DNA from: Swaminathania salitolerans
Lineage (GTDB): Bacteria > Pseudomonadota > Alphaproteobacteria > Acetobacterales > Acetobacteraceae
DNA: 64,000 nucleotides
Assembly (NCBI RefSeq): GCF_025994315.1
Contig: NZ_BAQE01000030.1
Reading direction: 5' to 3' (one strand)
Positions 26,881 to 35,892 of the stretch are shown here, in pieces. Position 1 is the first letter of the stretch; each line of letters starts with the position of its first letter. The notes below the pieces were generated by a model. The model searched no databases. It saw only the letters and a program-made list of their open reading frames with translations, and had not been told where the DNA came from. Position numbers and translations under genes: made by a program.

Positions 26881-28173
26881 TCAGACCGGCTTGCAGCGAA
26901 GAACGGCTGCAAAAAATCCGTCCGTGCCGTCGCGATGCGGCGTGAGCGAGAATCCGGTCTTCTCCCTGAGGGACACTGGCAGGGTTTCGCCACCGGCCGC
27001 AACACGTTCGAAACGATCCGACCGGGAGAGAAACGCCGCGATCTGGTCTTCGTTTTCCTCTTGCAGCAGCGAACACGTCGCATAGACCAGTCGGCCGCCC
27101 GGCTTGACCAGACTGGCCGCCCGCTCGAGGATCTCGGCCTGCTTGACCAGAAGTTCGCGTATATCGCGTTCCTCGAGCCTGATACGGGCATCGGGATTGC
27201 GTCGCCATGTTCCCGTCCCCGAGCAGGGCGCATCGACCAGAACCCGGTCGAACGCGCCCGCCCGGCGCTTGACCCATTTGTCGCCACCGGTCAGGAGATG
27301 GCGCTCCACATTATGGACTCCCGCCCGCCTCAGGCGCTTGACCGCGCCTTCGAGACGCGGCGCCGACACGTCGCATGCCACGATCTGCCCGCGATTTTCC
27401 ATGCTCATGGCAATTGCGAGGGTCTTGCCCCCTGCCCCTGCACAGAAATCGACGACCCGCTCACCCGGTCTGGCATCGAGGGCCGCAACGATGAGCTGGC
27501 TGCCCTCGTCCTGGATCTCGATAATGCCCTCCCTGAAGCCCTGCGTGGCCGTCACCGGCTGTCGGCCGGGAAGTCTGAGCCCCCAGGGAGAGAGCGATGT
27601 GGGTGTCGCAACGACCTGCTCGTTCCGGAGGATACGGATGGCCTCTTCGCGATTGCCCTTGAGCAGATTCACACGCAGATCGAGCGACGCTCCCGAATCG
27701 AGCGCGGCCATTTCCTGTTCGAGCGAGGCCCCGAACGCCCGCACGAGATAAGGATGAAGCCAGTCGGGATATTCGAGCCGCACCGGCCCCGGCATTTCAG
27801 GGTCGTTCAGCGCCGCACCGGCTAGGGCAGCGAGCGCCGTGTCCTCGCGCTGGGTGAGATGGGACTGGGCGAAGCGCTCGCCGCTGAACAGCCCGCGCAC
27901 GGTCCCGAGTTCCTCCCCGCCGAGCAGGAGGGATGCGGCGCAGAGCGTCCGGGGCGACGGCCCTCCCGCAATGGCGCGGAGATGCCAGTGAAGACGGCGC
28001 CACTGACGCAGGACGTCCCAGACGCGGGCGGAAATGACACGGCGATCGCCGCCCCCGATATAACGGCGATCGCGGAAATAGGCATTTGCCGTCGCATCGG
28101 CAGGACGGCGGGGAGCGGCCTCGATGGCACAAAGCAGATCGATGGCGGCAGAAAGTCTGGCGGCGGGAGTCAT
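26881..28173 (-). CDS. rsmB: 16S rRNA (cytosine-5-)-methyltransferase, RsmB-like
   Basis: A 430-residue NOL1/NOP2/RsmB-family RNA methyltransferase. An N-terminal helical NusB-like region (1-130) precedes the SAM-binding domain with DFCAGAGGKTLA (242-253). The two catalytic cysteines are Cys317 in DAPCSGTGTWRRNPD and Cys367 in YATCSLL. It follows guaB by 23 bases on the same strand, so co-transcription is likely. The exact target base (m5C967 in RsmB) is inferred from the family. Confidence 0.9.
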   Translation of the reverse strand: MTPAARLSAAIDLLCAIEAAPRRPADATANAYFRDRRYIGGGDRRVISARVWDVLRQWRRLHWHLRAIAGGPSPRTLCAASLLLGGEELGTVRGLFSGERFAQSHLTQREDTALAALAGAALNDPEMPGPVRLEYPDWLHPYLVRAFGASLEQEMAALDSGASLDLRVNLLKGNREEAIRILRNEQVVATPTSLSPWGLRLPGRQPVTATQGFREGIIEIQDEGSQLIVAALDARPGERVVDFCAGAGGKTLAIAMSMENRGQIVACDVSAPRLEGAVKRLRRAGVHNVERHLLTGGDKWVKRRAGAFDRVLVDAPCSGTGTWRRNPDARIRLEERDIRELLVKQAEILERAASLVKPGGRLVYATCSLLQEENEDQIAAFLSRSDRFERVAAGGETLPVSLREKTGFSLTPHRDGTDGFFAAVLRCKPV

Positions 28174-28196
28174 GCTCCCGCACCTACAGGCTTTTG

Positions 28197-29735
28197 TCAG
28201 TCCTGGCGATAGTTAGGTGCTTCACGCGTGATGGTCACGTCATGCACATGGCTCTCGCGCAGACCGGCATTCGTGATGCGACGGAACTGGGTGCGCACCT
28301 GCAGATCGGCGATCGTCGCGGAGCCCGTATAACCCATTCCCGCCTTGAGGCCGCCGACAAGCTGGTGGATGACCGCCGCCATGCTGCCCTTGTAGGGCAC
28401 CTGCCCCTCGATGCCCTCGGGCACGAGCTTGAGCGAGTCCTTGACCTCGGCCTGGAAATAGCGATCCGCAGAGCCCCGGGCCATGGCACCGAGCGAGCCC
28501 ATGCCACGATAGGCCTTGTAGGAGCGCCCCTGATGCAGGAAGACCTCTCCCGGGCTTTCCTCGCATCCGGCGAGAAGAGACCCGATCATGACCACGTCCG
28601 CACCGGCGCCGATCGCCTTGACGATGTCGCCCGAGGTCCGGATGCCGCCATCAGCAATCGCGAAGATGCCGGCGTCATGACAGGCGGCCGATGTTTCCAT
28701 CACAGCCGAGAATTGCGGCACGCCCACGCCGGCCACGACGCGGGTGGTGCAGATCGAGCCCGGGCCGATACCGATCTTGACGCAATCCGCACCGACCCCG
28801 GCAAGGGCGATCGCAGCGGCCGGCGTCGCGACATTCCCCGCAATGACCTGTATCCCGTCATGACGCGCCTTGAGGGTCGCCACCGTATCGAGCACGCCGC
28901 GCGAATGACCGTGCGCCGTATCGACGATCACGATATCCACACCGGCGGCGACCAGAGCTTCGGCCCGGGCGAGACCGTCCGTGCCGACACCGATCGCGGC
29001 AGCACACCGCAAACGACCGAAGCGATCCTTGATCGCAAGCGGATGTGCCTCGGCCTTGTCCATGTCCTTGACCGTGATGAGACCGATGCAGCGATTATGC
29101 TCATCGACCACGAGAAGCTTCTCGATGCGATGACGGTGCAGAAGCTCCTGGGCGACGGCAGCATCCGCCCCGTCGCGAACGGTCACGAGATTGTCGCGGG
29201 TCATCATGTCCCGCACCGGGGTCTCGAGATCCCGGGTGAAGCGCATGTCGCGATTGGTCAGGATACCCACGAGCTCGCCGCTCTCGGGCAGCACCACGGG
29301 CAGACCGCTGATGCCGTGCTGCGCCATGATGACATGGACGTCACGGAGGGTCTGATCGGGGCCCACGGTGACCGGATTGACCACCATGCCGGATTCGAAG
29401 CGCTTCACCCGGCGGACATGCTCCGCCTGTTCCTCGATCGAGAGGTTCTTGTGAATGACGCCCATGCCGCCCTGCTGGGCCATGGCAATGGCCATGGCAT
29501 CCTCGGTCACGGTGTCCATGGCCGAGGAGAGAAGCGGAATATTGAGTTCGATCGAACGGGTCAGCCGGGTCCGTGTCGAGGCCTGTGCGGGCAACACGTT
29601 CGATTCGGAGGGCTCGACGAGCACGTCGTCGAAGGCAAGCGCTTCACGGATCCGGGCGTGGGATACCGAGCGGGATGCGTAATCACCGACACGTTCGCCG
29701 GCCATTCCGGTCGGTCCTTCATTGGTCGTCGTCAT
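28197..29735 (-). CDS. guaB: Inosine-5'-monophosphate dehydrogenase
   Basis: Oxidises IMP to XMP, the rate-limiting step of GMP synthesis; 512 residues. The barrel starts AFDDVLVEPS; two CBS domains are inserted (about 115-230, DVHVIMAQHGISGLPVV, RHRIEKLLVVDEHNRCIGLITVKD). The catalytic cysteine loop is GIGPGSICTTRVVAGVG, and the flap region contains GMGSLGAMARGSADRY. GGGGAGG lies 11 bases before the ATG. It is followed closely by rsmB. Confidence 0.97.
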   Translation of the reverse strand: MTTTNEGPTGMAGERVGDYASRSVSHARIREALAFDDVLVEPSESNVLPAQASTRTRLTRSIELNIPLLSSAMDTVTEDAMAIAMAQQGGMGVIHKNLSIEEQAEHVRRVKRFESGMVVNPVTVGPDQTLRDVHVIMAQHGISGLPVVLPESGELVGILTNRDMRFTRDLETPVRDMMTRDNLVTVRDGADAAVAQELLHRHRIEKLLVVDEHNRCIGLITVKDMDKAEAHPLAIKDRFGRLRCAAAIGVGTDGLARAEALVAAGVDIVIVDTAHGHSRGVLDTVATLKARHDGIQVIAGNVATPAAAIALAGVGADCVKIGIGPGSICTTRVVAGVGVPQFSAVMETSAACHDAGIFAIADGGIRTSGDIVKAIGAGADVVMIGSLLAGCEESPGEVFLHQGRSYKAYRGMGSLGAMARGSADRYFQAEVKDSLKLVPEGIEGQVPYKGSMAAVIHQLVGGLKAGMGYTGSATIADLQVRTQFRRITNAGLRESHVHDVTITREAPNYRQD

Positions 29736-29860
29736 CTGCCGCTACCTCCCCGCAAGTCAATCGGGAAAGCCCGCGGCTTCCCCACCGTTGGCGCGTCCTC
29801 TTAGACCAATCGGCACGGAGTTGGAAACAGCTTATCGCGCGCATGCGCGCTTATTTCGCC

Positions 29861-31006
29861 TCAGGCGGCGAGCCTCATGCGCTCGGGTCCGGCCGAGGCG
29901 GAGAGAAACGCCCGGATCGCCCCCGCCGCCCGCAGGGATGCGCCCGCGAGCGGAGACGGGCCGAACGTCTCCTCGATGACCCGCTCCTGCCGTCCGCGAT
30001 AGAGCGCGTGACGGGAGGAGGCGAGAGAGAGCGCCTGCGGGATGTCCTCGATACGCTCGACCACGTCACCGAGCGTCCAGTGAAGAAAGCGGGGATTGCC
30101 GCGCCAGGCGACGCGATGGGGATTGAGGAAGACGCAGGGGCGCGGTTCGACCAGGAACTCATAGACCTGGCTGCTTACGTCTCCGATGTAGAGAGAGGCC
30201 TGCGTGGTATGGGTCATGTCGAGCATGGCGGTCGAACAGGTATCGATCGCGATTCCCGGTCCCGCCATTTTCCTGAAGAAGTGGCGGCGCATCCCGAGAT
30301 CCCGGTGAAAGATCTTCACATGGGGCGCCACGAGGAGATCGTACTCCTCCATGGCCGAGATCGCCTGGACGAGCGGAGCGAGACAGGTCCGATAGGACGA
30401 GAGACCGCGCTTGTAATGCGGATTGTAAAGCGCCGTCTTCTTCTCCCCGGTGGCCTCGCGATTCGCGCGACGCCCGGAGACAGCGTCGAATTTCGGATAA
30501 CCGACGAGGCGTATCCGGTCCGGCGTCGTGTGACCCGCCTCCGTCATCATGCGCGCGACCTTCCGCCCCGGAAGCAGGACGAGATCGAAGGCCCGGACCA
30601 GATGCTCGTCATTGACCACACGGTCGCCGGCGCCGTGCTGGATGAGAATCAGCGCAGGTTTGCGCAGCCCCATTTCTCGGAGGATACCGGCAGAATATTC
30701 GGTCGCGACCACGGCATCGAATGTCTCGAGGCGTCCTATGGCGGCCTTCATGACGCGCAGACGCTCCGCATCGAACCGGCGAGCGGCTCTCAACACGCGC
30801 GCAGCGGGAGGCATGGCGAGCCGCTCCCTGCCGATGCGGCTCCGGGCAGGATCGTCTCTCCGGATGGAATCGAGATGGCTACAGGTCTCCGGGAAGCTCA
30901 CGAATTCAGTGACTTCGCACCCGGGCGCCATCGCGAGCTCGGACGCAACCTTTGCGACATGATAGCATTGATAGGGCTCGGCGACGTAGAGAAACGCGAT
31001 CTTCAT
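29861..31006 (-). CDS. Putative glycerophosphotransferase/glycosyltransferase-like protein
   Basis: A 381-residue cytoplasmic-looking protein with no signal peptide. The pattern of an N-terminal Rossmann-like half (KIAFLYVAEPYQCYHVAKV, AVVATEYSAG, LILIQHGAGDR) and a C-terminal half with the TALYNPHYKRG, LLVAPHVKIF and ASLYIGDVSSQVYEFLVEPRPCVFLNP motifs resembles CDP-glycerol glycerophosphotransferases (GT-B fold), in which the GDxSS segment is typical. The substrate is unknown; capsule, teichoic-like or other surface polymers are possible. It stands alone after recF; a PHO-box-like site lies about 360 bases upstream. Function is inferred from the fold pattern only. Confidence 0.6.
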   Translation of the reverse strand: MKIAFLYVAEPYQCYHVAKVASELAMAPGCEVTEFVSFPETCSHLDSIRRDDPARSRIGRERLAMPPAARVLRAARRFDAERLRVMKAAIGRLETFDAVVATEYSAGILREMGLRKPALILIQHGAGDRVVNDEHLVRAFDLVLLPGRKVARMMTEAGHTTPDRIRLVGYPKFDAVSGRRANREATGEKKTALYNPHYKRGLSSYRTCLAPLVQAISAMEEYDLLVAPHVKIFHRDLGMRRHFFRKMAGPGIAIDTCSTAMLDMTHTTQASLYIGDVSSQVYEFLVEPRPCVFLNPHRVAWRGNPRFLHWTLGDVVERIEDIPQALSLASSRHALYRGRQERVIEETFGPSPLAGASLRAAGAIRAFLSASAGPERMRLAA

Positions 31007-31405
31007 GAGACGGGGCGCGACGTGATCTTCATCCCCGCGATCCTAGAACCATCCCACGTAACGCATTGTAACGATAGGATTCACCGATCCATACCGGCGC
31101 GGGAAAGGGTCGGGCCTGTTGCATGCCGCGGCCTCGTGCAGTTGCGCATGCGGGAGGCTTCTTCGCCAGATCCCGTGTCGAAGTGGCAATGGATGAAACG
31201 CGTCCCCGCTTCCGCCGCCCGCAGCGCGGGATGGCGGTCTTGCGGCACTTTCGCGCCGGGGTCGTCCCGGCACGCGCGGGGCGGAGACGCATCGCCGGAC
31301 ATGATCACCGCGATACCGGAAAGGATCGGACGGTCGGCTCAACTCCCGCCAGGAAGTCGCGATTTCTGTTACAATTTTATGACAATATAACGATCGCGAA
31401 GCGAA
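31007..31405. other. Gap between recF stop and the glycerophosphotransferase-like gene
   Basis: About 400 bases with no convincing gene: short open frames exist but show no family features. It is GC-rich except for an AT-rich edge at 31360-31390, which contains the PHO-box-like element. It probably carries the promoter and a long leader of the downstream minus-strand gene. Confidence 0.4.
31368..31385 (-). promoter_or_regulatory. PHO-box-like direct repeat
   Basis: Read on the minus strand the sequence is TTGTCAT-AAAA-TTGTAAC, two 7-base half sites separated by 4 bases, close to the PhoB consensus CTGTCAT-AAAT-CTGTCAY (6/7 and 5/7 matches). It points toward the gene at 29861-31006. It is a pattern match only. 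Confidence 0.35.
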
Positions 31406-32506
31406 TCAGGAAACGAATCCGCCGTCGCTGATCTGCCGGAACTCCGCATGTCGCTCCAGCGCCGCGAAATGCGCGCGGTCGGTTCCGGTCATCGTCACGG
31501 CCATATCGGAGCGTGCCAGAAAATCCTGCAGCGCGTCGCGTCTTTGCCGGTCGAGATGAACGAGCGGCTCGTCCAGAAGGATGAGAGGCGAGGCATGACC
31601 CATCGCGCGCAGCAGGCCTGCGTGATTGAGTATCGTATGGACGAGCATCGCCTTCTGCTGTCCACTGCTCGAAAGGGTCGCGTCTCTCCCGGTCCGCACG
31701 TCTTCCAGAGCGAAATCCGCCCGATGCGCCCCTGAGGAGGTCGCGCCGCGCTCGCGATCCGCCCCCCGTGAGGCGCGCAGGGCGTCCCTGAGCTGCTCTT
31801 CGACCGCGATCGCCGGACGCTCGGACAGAAGAGCGCCGATGGCGCATCGCAGCCTGAGACGCGTTGCCGGAAAGGTCGAGCCATACGCCAGATCGCGGGC
31901 ATTCATCGCCTCGACCAGAGCGAGGCGTGACGCCGTCATGGCGACTGCATGGCGCGCGATGCTGTCCTCGAGCCCGTCCAGCCAGACGGCCTGCCCGGGA
32001 TGAGTACCCAGAACGCGATTGCGCTGAGACACCGACCGCTCGTGCGACGCAGCCTCCCGGGCGTGATTGGAATCGAGAGCGAGAACCAGACGGTCGAGGA
32101 AACGGCGTCGTCCCGATGCAGGATCGGAGAAGAGACGATCCATCGGGGGGGTGAGCCATGTCACCGCGCAATGTGCGGCGATCTGGCTCTGGGCCCGCAC
32201 GGGCATGTCGTCCAGCCGGAACAGTCTTCTGGCGGGGTTGGAGGGATCGCTGCCGGTCGCGATCGAAACCGGATCTTCCGCGCCGAGCCGGGCGGCTATG
32301 CCCCAGACATGCGCGCCCTGCCTGAGGATCTGGCTATTGCCCGCGCCACGCAGACCGCGCCCCGGAGCGAGGAGGGACAGCGCCTCCAGGAGATTGGTCT
32401 TTCCCGCGCCATTCTCGCCGAACAGGACGGAGAGCCGCGCCTGCGGTTCCCAGACGAGCCGCTCGTAATTGCGGAAATCGGTGAGAACGAGACGCGCGAC
32501 ACGCAA
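31406..32506 (-). CDS. recF: DNA replication and repair protein RecF
   Basis: An SMC-like ATPase that helps load RecA at gaps. The 366-residue protein starts VARLVLTDFRNYERL, has Walker A in FGENGAGKTNLLEALSL (about 30-46), the signature-like ALLSSGQQKAM region as LSSSGQQKAMLVHTIL, and Walker B in PLILLDEPLVHLD. It follows dnaN by 23 bases in the dnaA-dnaN-recF order known from many bacteria. gyrB, which often comes next, is not here. Confidence 0.95.
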   Translation of the reverse strand: MRVARLVLTDFRNYERLVWEPQARLSVLFGENGAGKTNLLEALSLLAPGRGLRGAGNSQILRQGAHVWGIAARLGAEDPVSIATGSDPSNPARRLFRLDDMPVRAQSQIAAHCAVTWLTPPMDRLFSDPASGRRRFLDRLVLALDSNHAREAASHERSVSQRNRVLGTHPGQAVWLDGLEDSIARHAVAMTASRLALVEAMNARDLAYGSTFPATRLRLRCAIGALLSERPAIAVEEQLRDALRASRGADRERGATSSGAHRADFALEDVRTGRDATLSSSGQQKAMLVHTILNHAGLLRAMGHASPLILLDEPLVHLDRQRRDALQDFLARSDMAVTMTGTDRAHFAALERHAEFRQISDGGFVS

Positions 32507-32529
32507 GGGAGACGTTGCTTCCCCCGGGA

Positions 32530-33654
32530 TCAGACGCGCATCGGCATCAGGACATAGAGTGCCGAAGGCGCATTCGTATCGCGGACCAGGGTCGGCGCGG
32601 CGCTGTCGGCAAAGACGAACTCCGCCTCCACGTCGATCTGATCGGTGATGTCGTTGAGATAGCGCGCCTGGAACCCGATCTCGAGCGACGGACCGTCATA
32701 GCTCACGCTGGTCTCGTCGAGTTCCTCTTTTGCCATCCCCTGATCGGGGCTGATCGCGGAAAGCGTCAGGAGATTGGGCTGCACCGCAAGCTTGACCGGA
32801 CGCGAACGCTCCTGGCTGATCGCTGCGACGCGCGCAACGGCATCGGCGAAGGCCTGCTTGTTCACCCTGAGGAAACGGTCATTGTTCTTGGGGATGACAC
32901 GCTCGTATTCGGGGAACGTCCCGTCGATCAGCTTCGACGTCAGCATCACCGCACCGACGCGGAACTGGATCCGCGTGTCGGACAGCCCCACCTCGACGGC
33001 TCCGGCGCCCTCGTCGAGCAGCTTGCGCAGCTCGGCAACGGTCTTGCGCGGAATGATGACACCCGGAATATCCGAAGCGCCTGCCGGGAGATCCGTCTCG
33101 ACCCGGGCGAGACGATGCCCGTCCGTCGCGACCGCGCGCAGCATGGGCAGATCGCCATCCTTCGCGACATGGACGTATATACCGTTGAGATAGTAGCGGG
33201 TTTCTTCCGTCGAGATCGCGAAGCGGGTCCGGTCGACCAGACCGCGCAGGACAGGCGCGGGAATGGAGAAACCGTGCGGCAGTTCGCCGGCGACCATCGA
33301 GGGAAAATCCTCGACCGGAAGCACGTTGAGGCTGGTTGCGTAACGACCGGCGCGCAGGGCGAGAGGGGCATCGCCGCCACCGTGATCCAGCTCGACGACG
33401 GAGCCGTCCGGCAGTTTCCTCACGATTTCGTACAGCACGCTTGCCGGCGCGGTAACGGCGCCATCCCGGCTTCCCTCGGCGGCAACCTCCTCGACCACGG
33501 CAATTTCCATGTCGGTGGCGGTCAGACGCAGGAGATTTCCCTCGATCGAGAGCATCACATTGGCGAGGATCGGAATGGTGTTCCGCTTTTCTGCAACGCT
33601 CTGGATATGTGCAAGGGCCCGGATCAGCGTTGTACGGTCAGCCTGGAATTTCAT
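32530..33654 (-). CDS. dnaN: DNA polymerase III subunit beta (sliding clamp)
   Basis: The ring-shaped processivity clamp; 374 residues with the three clamp domains. It starts MKFQADRTTLIRALAHIQSVAEKRNTIPILANV, has the FPEYERVIPKNNDR segment in the middle, and ends in ALYVLMPMRV, the protein-binding pocket region of the family. It lies 72 bases downstream of dnaA on the same strand. Confidence 0.97.
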   Translation of the reverse strand: MKFQADRTTLIRALAHIQSVAEKRNTIPILANVMLSIEGNLLRLTATDMEIAVVEEVAAEGSRDGAVTAPASVLYEIVRKLPDGSVVELDHGGGDAPLALRAGRYATSLNVLPVEDFPSMVAGELPHGFSIPAPVLRGLVDRTRFAISTEETRYYLNGIYVHVAKDGDLPMLRAVATDGHRLARVETDLPAGASDIPGVIIPRKTVAELRKLLDEGAGAVEVGLSDTRIQFRVGAVMLTSKLIDGTFPEYERVIPKNNDRFLRVNKQAFADAVARVAAISQERSRPVKLAVQPNLLTLSAISPDQGMAKEELDETSVSYDGPSLEIGFQARYLNDITDQIDVEAEFVFADSAAPTLVRDTNAPSALYVLMPMRV

Positions 33655-33726
33655 CGAATTATGGACCCTCGAGCACCATGAAAACAGTTGATCTAGTCTA
33701 GCAGAGGGCGTCCTCCCCGCAAGGGG

Positions 33727-35172
33727 TCAGCCCTCCAACATGCGACGGAGCAGCTCGACGTCTTCCGCGAATGCGGCGTCGCGCTCCATGAGCTCCTGGA
33801 CACGGGATACGGCATGCATGACCGTGGTATGATCGCGATTGCCGAACTTGCGGCCGATTTCCGGCAGGGAGCGGCTCGTGAGCTGCTTGGCAAGATACAT
33901 CGCCACCTGACGGGGACGGGCCACCGCGCGCGCGCGACGCGCCGAGGACATGTCGGTGAGCCGGATGTTCCAGTGCTCCGAAACCTTGCGCTGGATCTCC
34001 TCGATCGTGACCCGCCTGTCATGCGCCTTGAGGATATCGTGCAGGACATCCTGCGTGCTTTCGAGCGTGACCGGCCTGCCGAAAAGATTGGCATGGGCGA
34101 TGAGACGATTGAGCGCGCCCTCGAGTTCGCGGACATTGGAGGTGATCTTGTGCGCGAGGAATTCGAGCACCTTCCCCGGAACGGAAACGCCCGAAGCCTG
34201 TGCTTTCGCCTCCAGGATCGAGATACGCAGCTCGAATGTCGTGGCATGGATATCGGCCACCATACCGCAGCCCAGACGCGTGCGCAGACGATCCTCCAGC
34301 CCGGAGAGATCCGAAGGGGACTTGTCCGCGCTGACGACGATCTGGCGGCCCGCATCCACGAGCGCGTTGAAGGTGTGGAAGAACTCTTCCTGCGTGTTGT
34401 CCTTGCCGATCAGGAACTGGAGATCGTCGATCATCAGCACATCGACGGAGCGGAGCTGCTCCTTGAACTCCATGGTCGATTGCGAGCGGATGGCGGCAAT
34501 GAACCGGTACATGAATTTCTCGGCGGACATATAGGCCACCGAGACCCGTCCGCCGCTGGTCAGCTCGGAGCCGATCGCATGCATGAGATGCGTCTTGCCC
34601 AACCCGACCCCGCCATAGAGAAACAGCGGATTGAAACCCGGGCTGGACGGCTTCTCGGCCACGCGCCGGGCGCAGGCATAGGCAAACTCGTTCGGCTTGC
34701 CGACCACGAAACTGTCGAATGTGAAACGCGGGTCGAGCGGCGCGGCAAGATCGTGCCGTGCATCGGGCTGGACGGCGACCTGCGCCGGTGGCGGCGCCAC
34801 CTCCTCGTCAGCAGCGGGCGTTTCCACGGGGACCGGCGTCGCGAGCGCGTCTCCGGCCCTCTGGACCTGCAGCTCGACATGATGGACGGCACGGTTCTCG
34901 TTGCGCCAGAGCTCCTGGAGCCGGTCGCCATACTGCCCGCGCACCCAGTCGCGGAGGAAACGCGTCGGAAGATAGAGCGTGATCTCGTCTTCCTCGAGCG
35001 GCCCCAGAACGATCTGTTGCAGCCAGGTCCGGTATTCCACATCGCCGACCTCGACGCGCAGCCGCTCGCGGACCTTGACCCACTGGGAGGCAAGCATCGG
35101 CTCGGTTCCGGACATGCAGGACACCGTTTCCGTCACTGCAGGAAGATCCGCATGCGACCCCTCGTCTGCCAT
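33727..35172 (-). CDS. dnaA: Chromosomal replication initiator protein DnaA
   Basis: Initiates chromosome replication; 481 residues. Domain I covers about 22-100 (WVKVRERLRVEVGDVEYRTW), the linker is Ala/Pro-rich, the AAA+ domain has Walker A GGVGLGKTHLMHAIG and Walker B VDVLMIDDLQFL, and domain IV carries the DNA-binding signature GNRDHTTVMHAV. The start is the ATG at 35170-35172 with GGGGGAG 4 bases upstream; an open frame further upstream has no such support. No DnaA boxes were found upstream, so oriC does not appear to lie here. Confidence 0.97.
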   Translation of the reverse strand: MADEGSHADLPAVTETVSCMSGTEPMLASQWVKVRERLRVEVGDVEYRTWLQQIVLGPLEEDEITLYLPTRFLRDWVRGQYGDRLQELWRNENRAVHHVELQVQRAGDALATPVPVETPAADEEVAPPPAQVAVQPDARHDLAAPLDPRFTFDSFVVGKPNEFAYACARRVAEKPSSPGFNPLFLYGGVGLGKTHLMHAIGSELTSGGRVSVAYMSAEKFMYRFIAAIRSQSTMEFKEQLRSVDVLMIDDLQFLIGKDNTQEEFFHTFNALVDAGRQIVVSADKSPSDLSGLEDRLRTRLGCGMVADIHATTFELRISILEAKAQASGVSVPGKVLEFLAHKITSNVRELEGALNRLIAHANLFGRPVTLESTQDVLHDILKAHDRRVTIEEIQRKVSEHWNIRLTDMSSARRARAVARPRQVAMYLAKQLTSRSLPEIGRKFGNRDHTTVMHAVSRVQELMERDAAFAEDVELLRRMLEG

Positions 35173-35488
35173 CACTCCCCCAAATTGCAACTGAAAACAC
35201 GAGAAGCCGCCGCGATGCGGAAAACGCCACAGGGCCAGGACTTCGGAAAGGGCGGGCAGGATACGGCAACCGCACCGATCGAGGCAAGCCCGACCGGAGG
35301 TCCGTCCCCGGCATTCATCGCCGGACACGGCCTGTACGACGCCCGGGTCCCGCTATCCGGCCCCGGACAGGCGAGGTCCGGAACCGGGCGAAAAAAAAGA
35401 ACGGATACGACCGGAAGGCCACACCCGTTCTTTTCCCACTTTTCTCGACCGCGCATCCCCGCCCGGAGACGGAGATGCGGGAGGGCGA
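35173..35488. other. dnaA-rpsT intergenic region
   Basis: About 315 bases containing the rpsT terminator (35391-35434) and the dnaA leader. No perfect or near-perfect DnaA box and no AT-rich segment are visible, and no gene is supported. Confidence 0.5.
35391..35434 (-). terminator. Rho-independent terminator of rpsT
   Basis: AGAACGG (35398-35404) pairs with CCGTTCT (35425-35431); on the minus strand the stem is followed by eight T (35391-35398). The loop of about 20 bases contains a small secondary stem (GGCCTTCCGG). It lies about 55 bases after the rpsT stop. Confidence 0.85.
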
Positions 35489-35758
35489 TCAGGCCGAAGC
35501 CAGAGCCTTGATACGCGCGGAAAGACGCGAAAGCTTGCGGCTCACGGTGTTGGCGGCGAGAACGCCCTTGCCGACAGCGCGCTGCATCTCGGGCTGGGCT
35601 GCGCGGAACGCTTCGTTCGCAGCCTGCTTGTCACCGGAAAGGATAGCGGTCTCGACCTTCTTCACGAAAGTACGGACGCGGGACATGCGGGACACGTTGC
35701 GCTCGCGACGACGCTCGTTCTGACGGATGCGCTTGCGCGCGGAGGCGGTGTTAGCCAT
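35489..35758 (-). CDS. rpsT: 30S ribosomal protein S20
   Basis: An 89-residue basic protein starting MANTASARKRIRQNERRRERN, the classic S20 N-terminus, and rich in Ala/Lys/Arg throughout. It is followed by a strong terminator and sits between mutM and dnaA; rpsT next to dnaA is common in alphaproteobacteria. Confidence 0.96.
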   Translation of the reverse strand: MANTASARKRIRQNERRRERNVSRMSRVRTFVKKVETAILSGDKQAANEAFRAAQPEMQRAVGKGVLAANTVSRKLSRLSARIKALASA

Positions 35759-35892
35759 TTCTACTCTTCAGCCCTGTTCTGTTCGGCTTGTTAGGTTGCC
35801 CTGCGACAACGATAAAGCGTGCCAGCCAGTCCTCTCGAAGGAGACGCAGAGCCAGCGGAGGGCTCGCCTTTAGTCCAGTTCGCCTGCGCCAG

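Noticed and set aside
31043..31342. Minus-strand frames of 75-99 codons after recF
   Set aside because: Arg/Pro/Ser-rich composition typical of chance frames and no family features.
35173..35488. Origin of replication next to dnaA
   Set aside because: No DnaA boxes and no AT-rich segment in the region.
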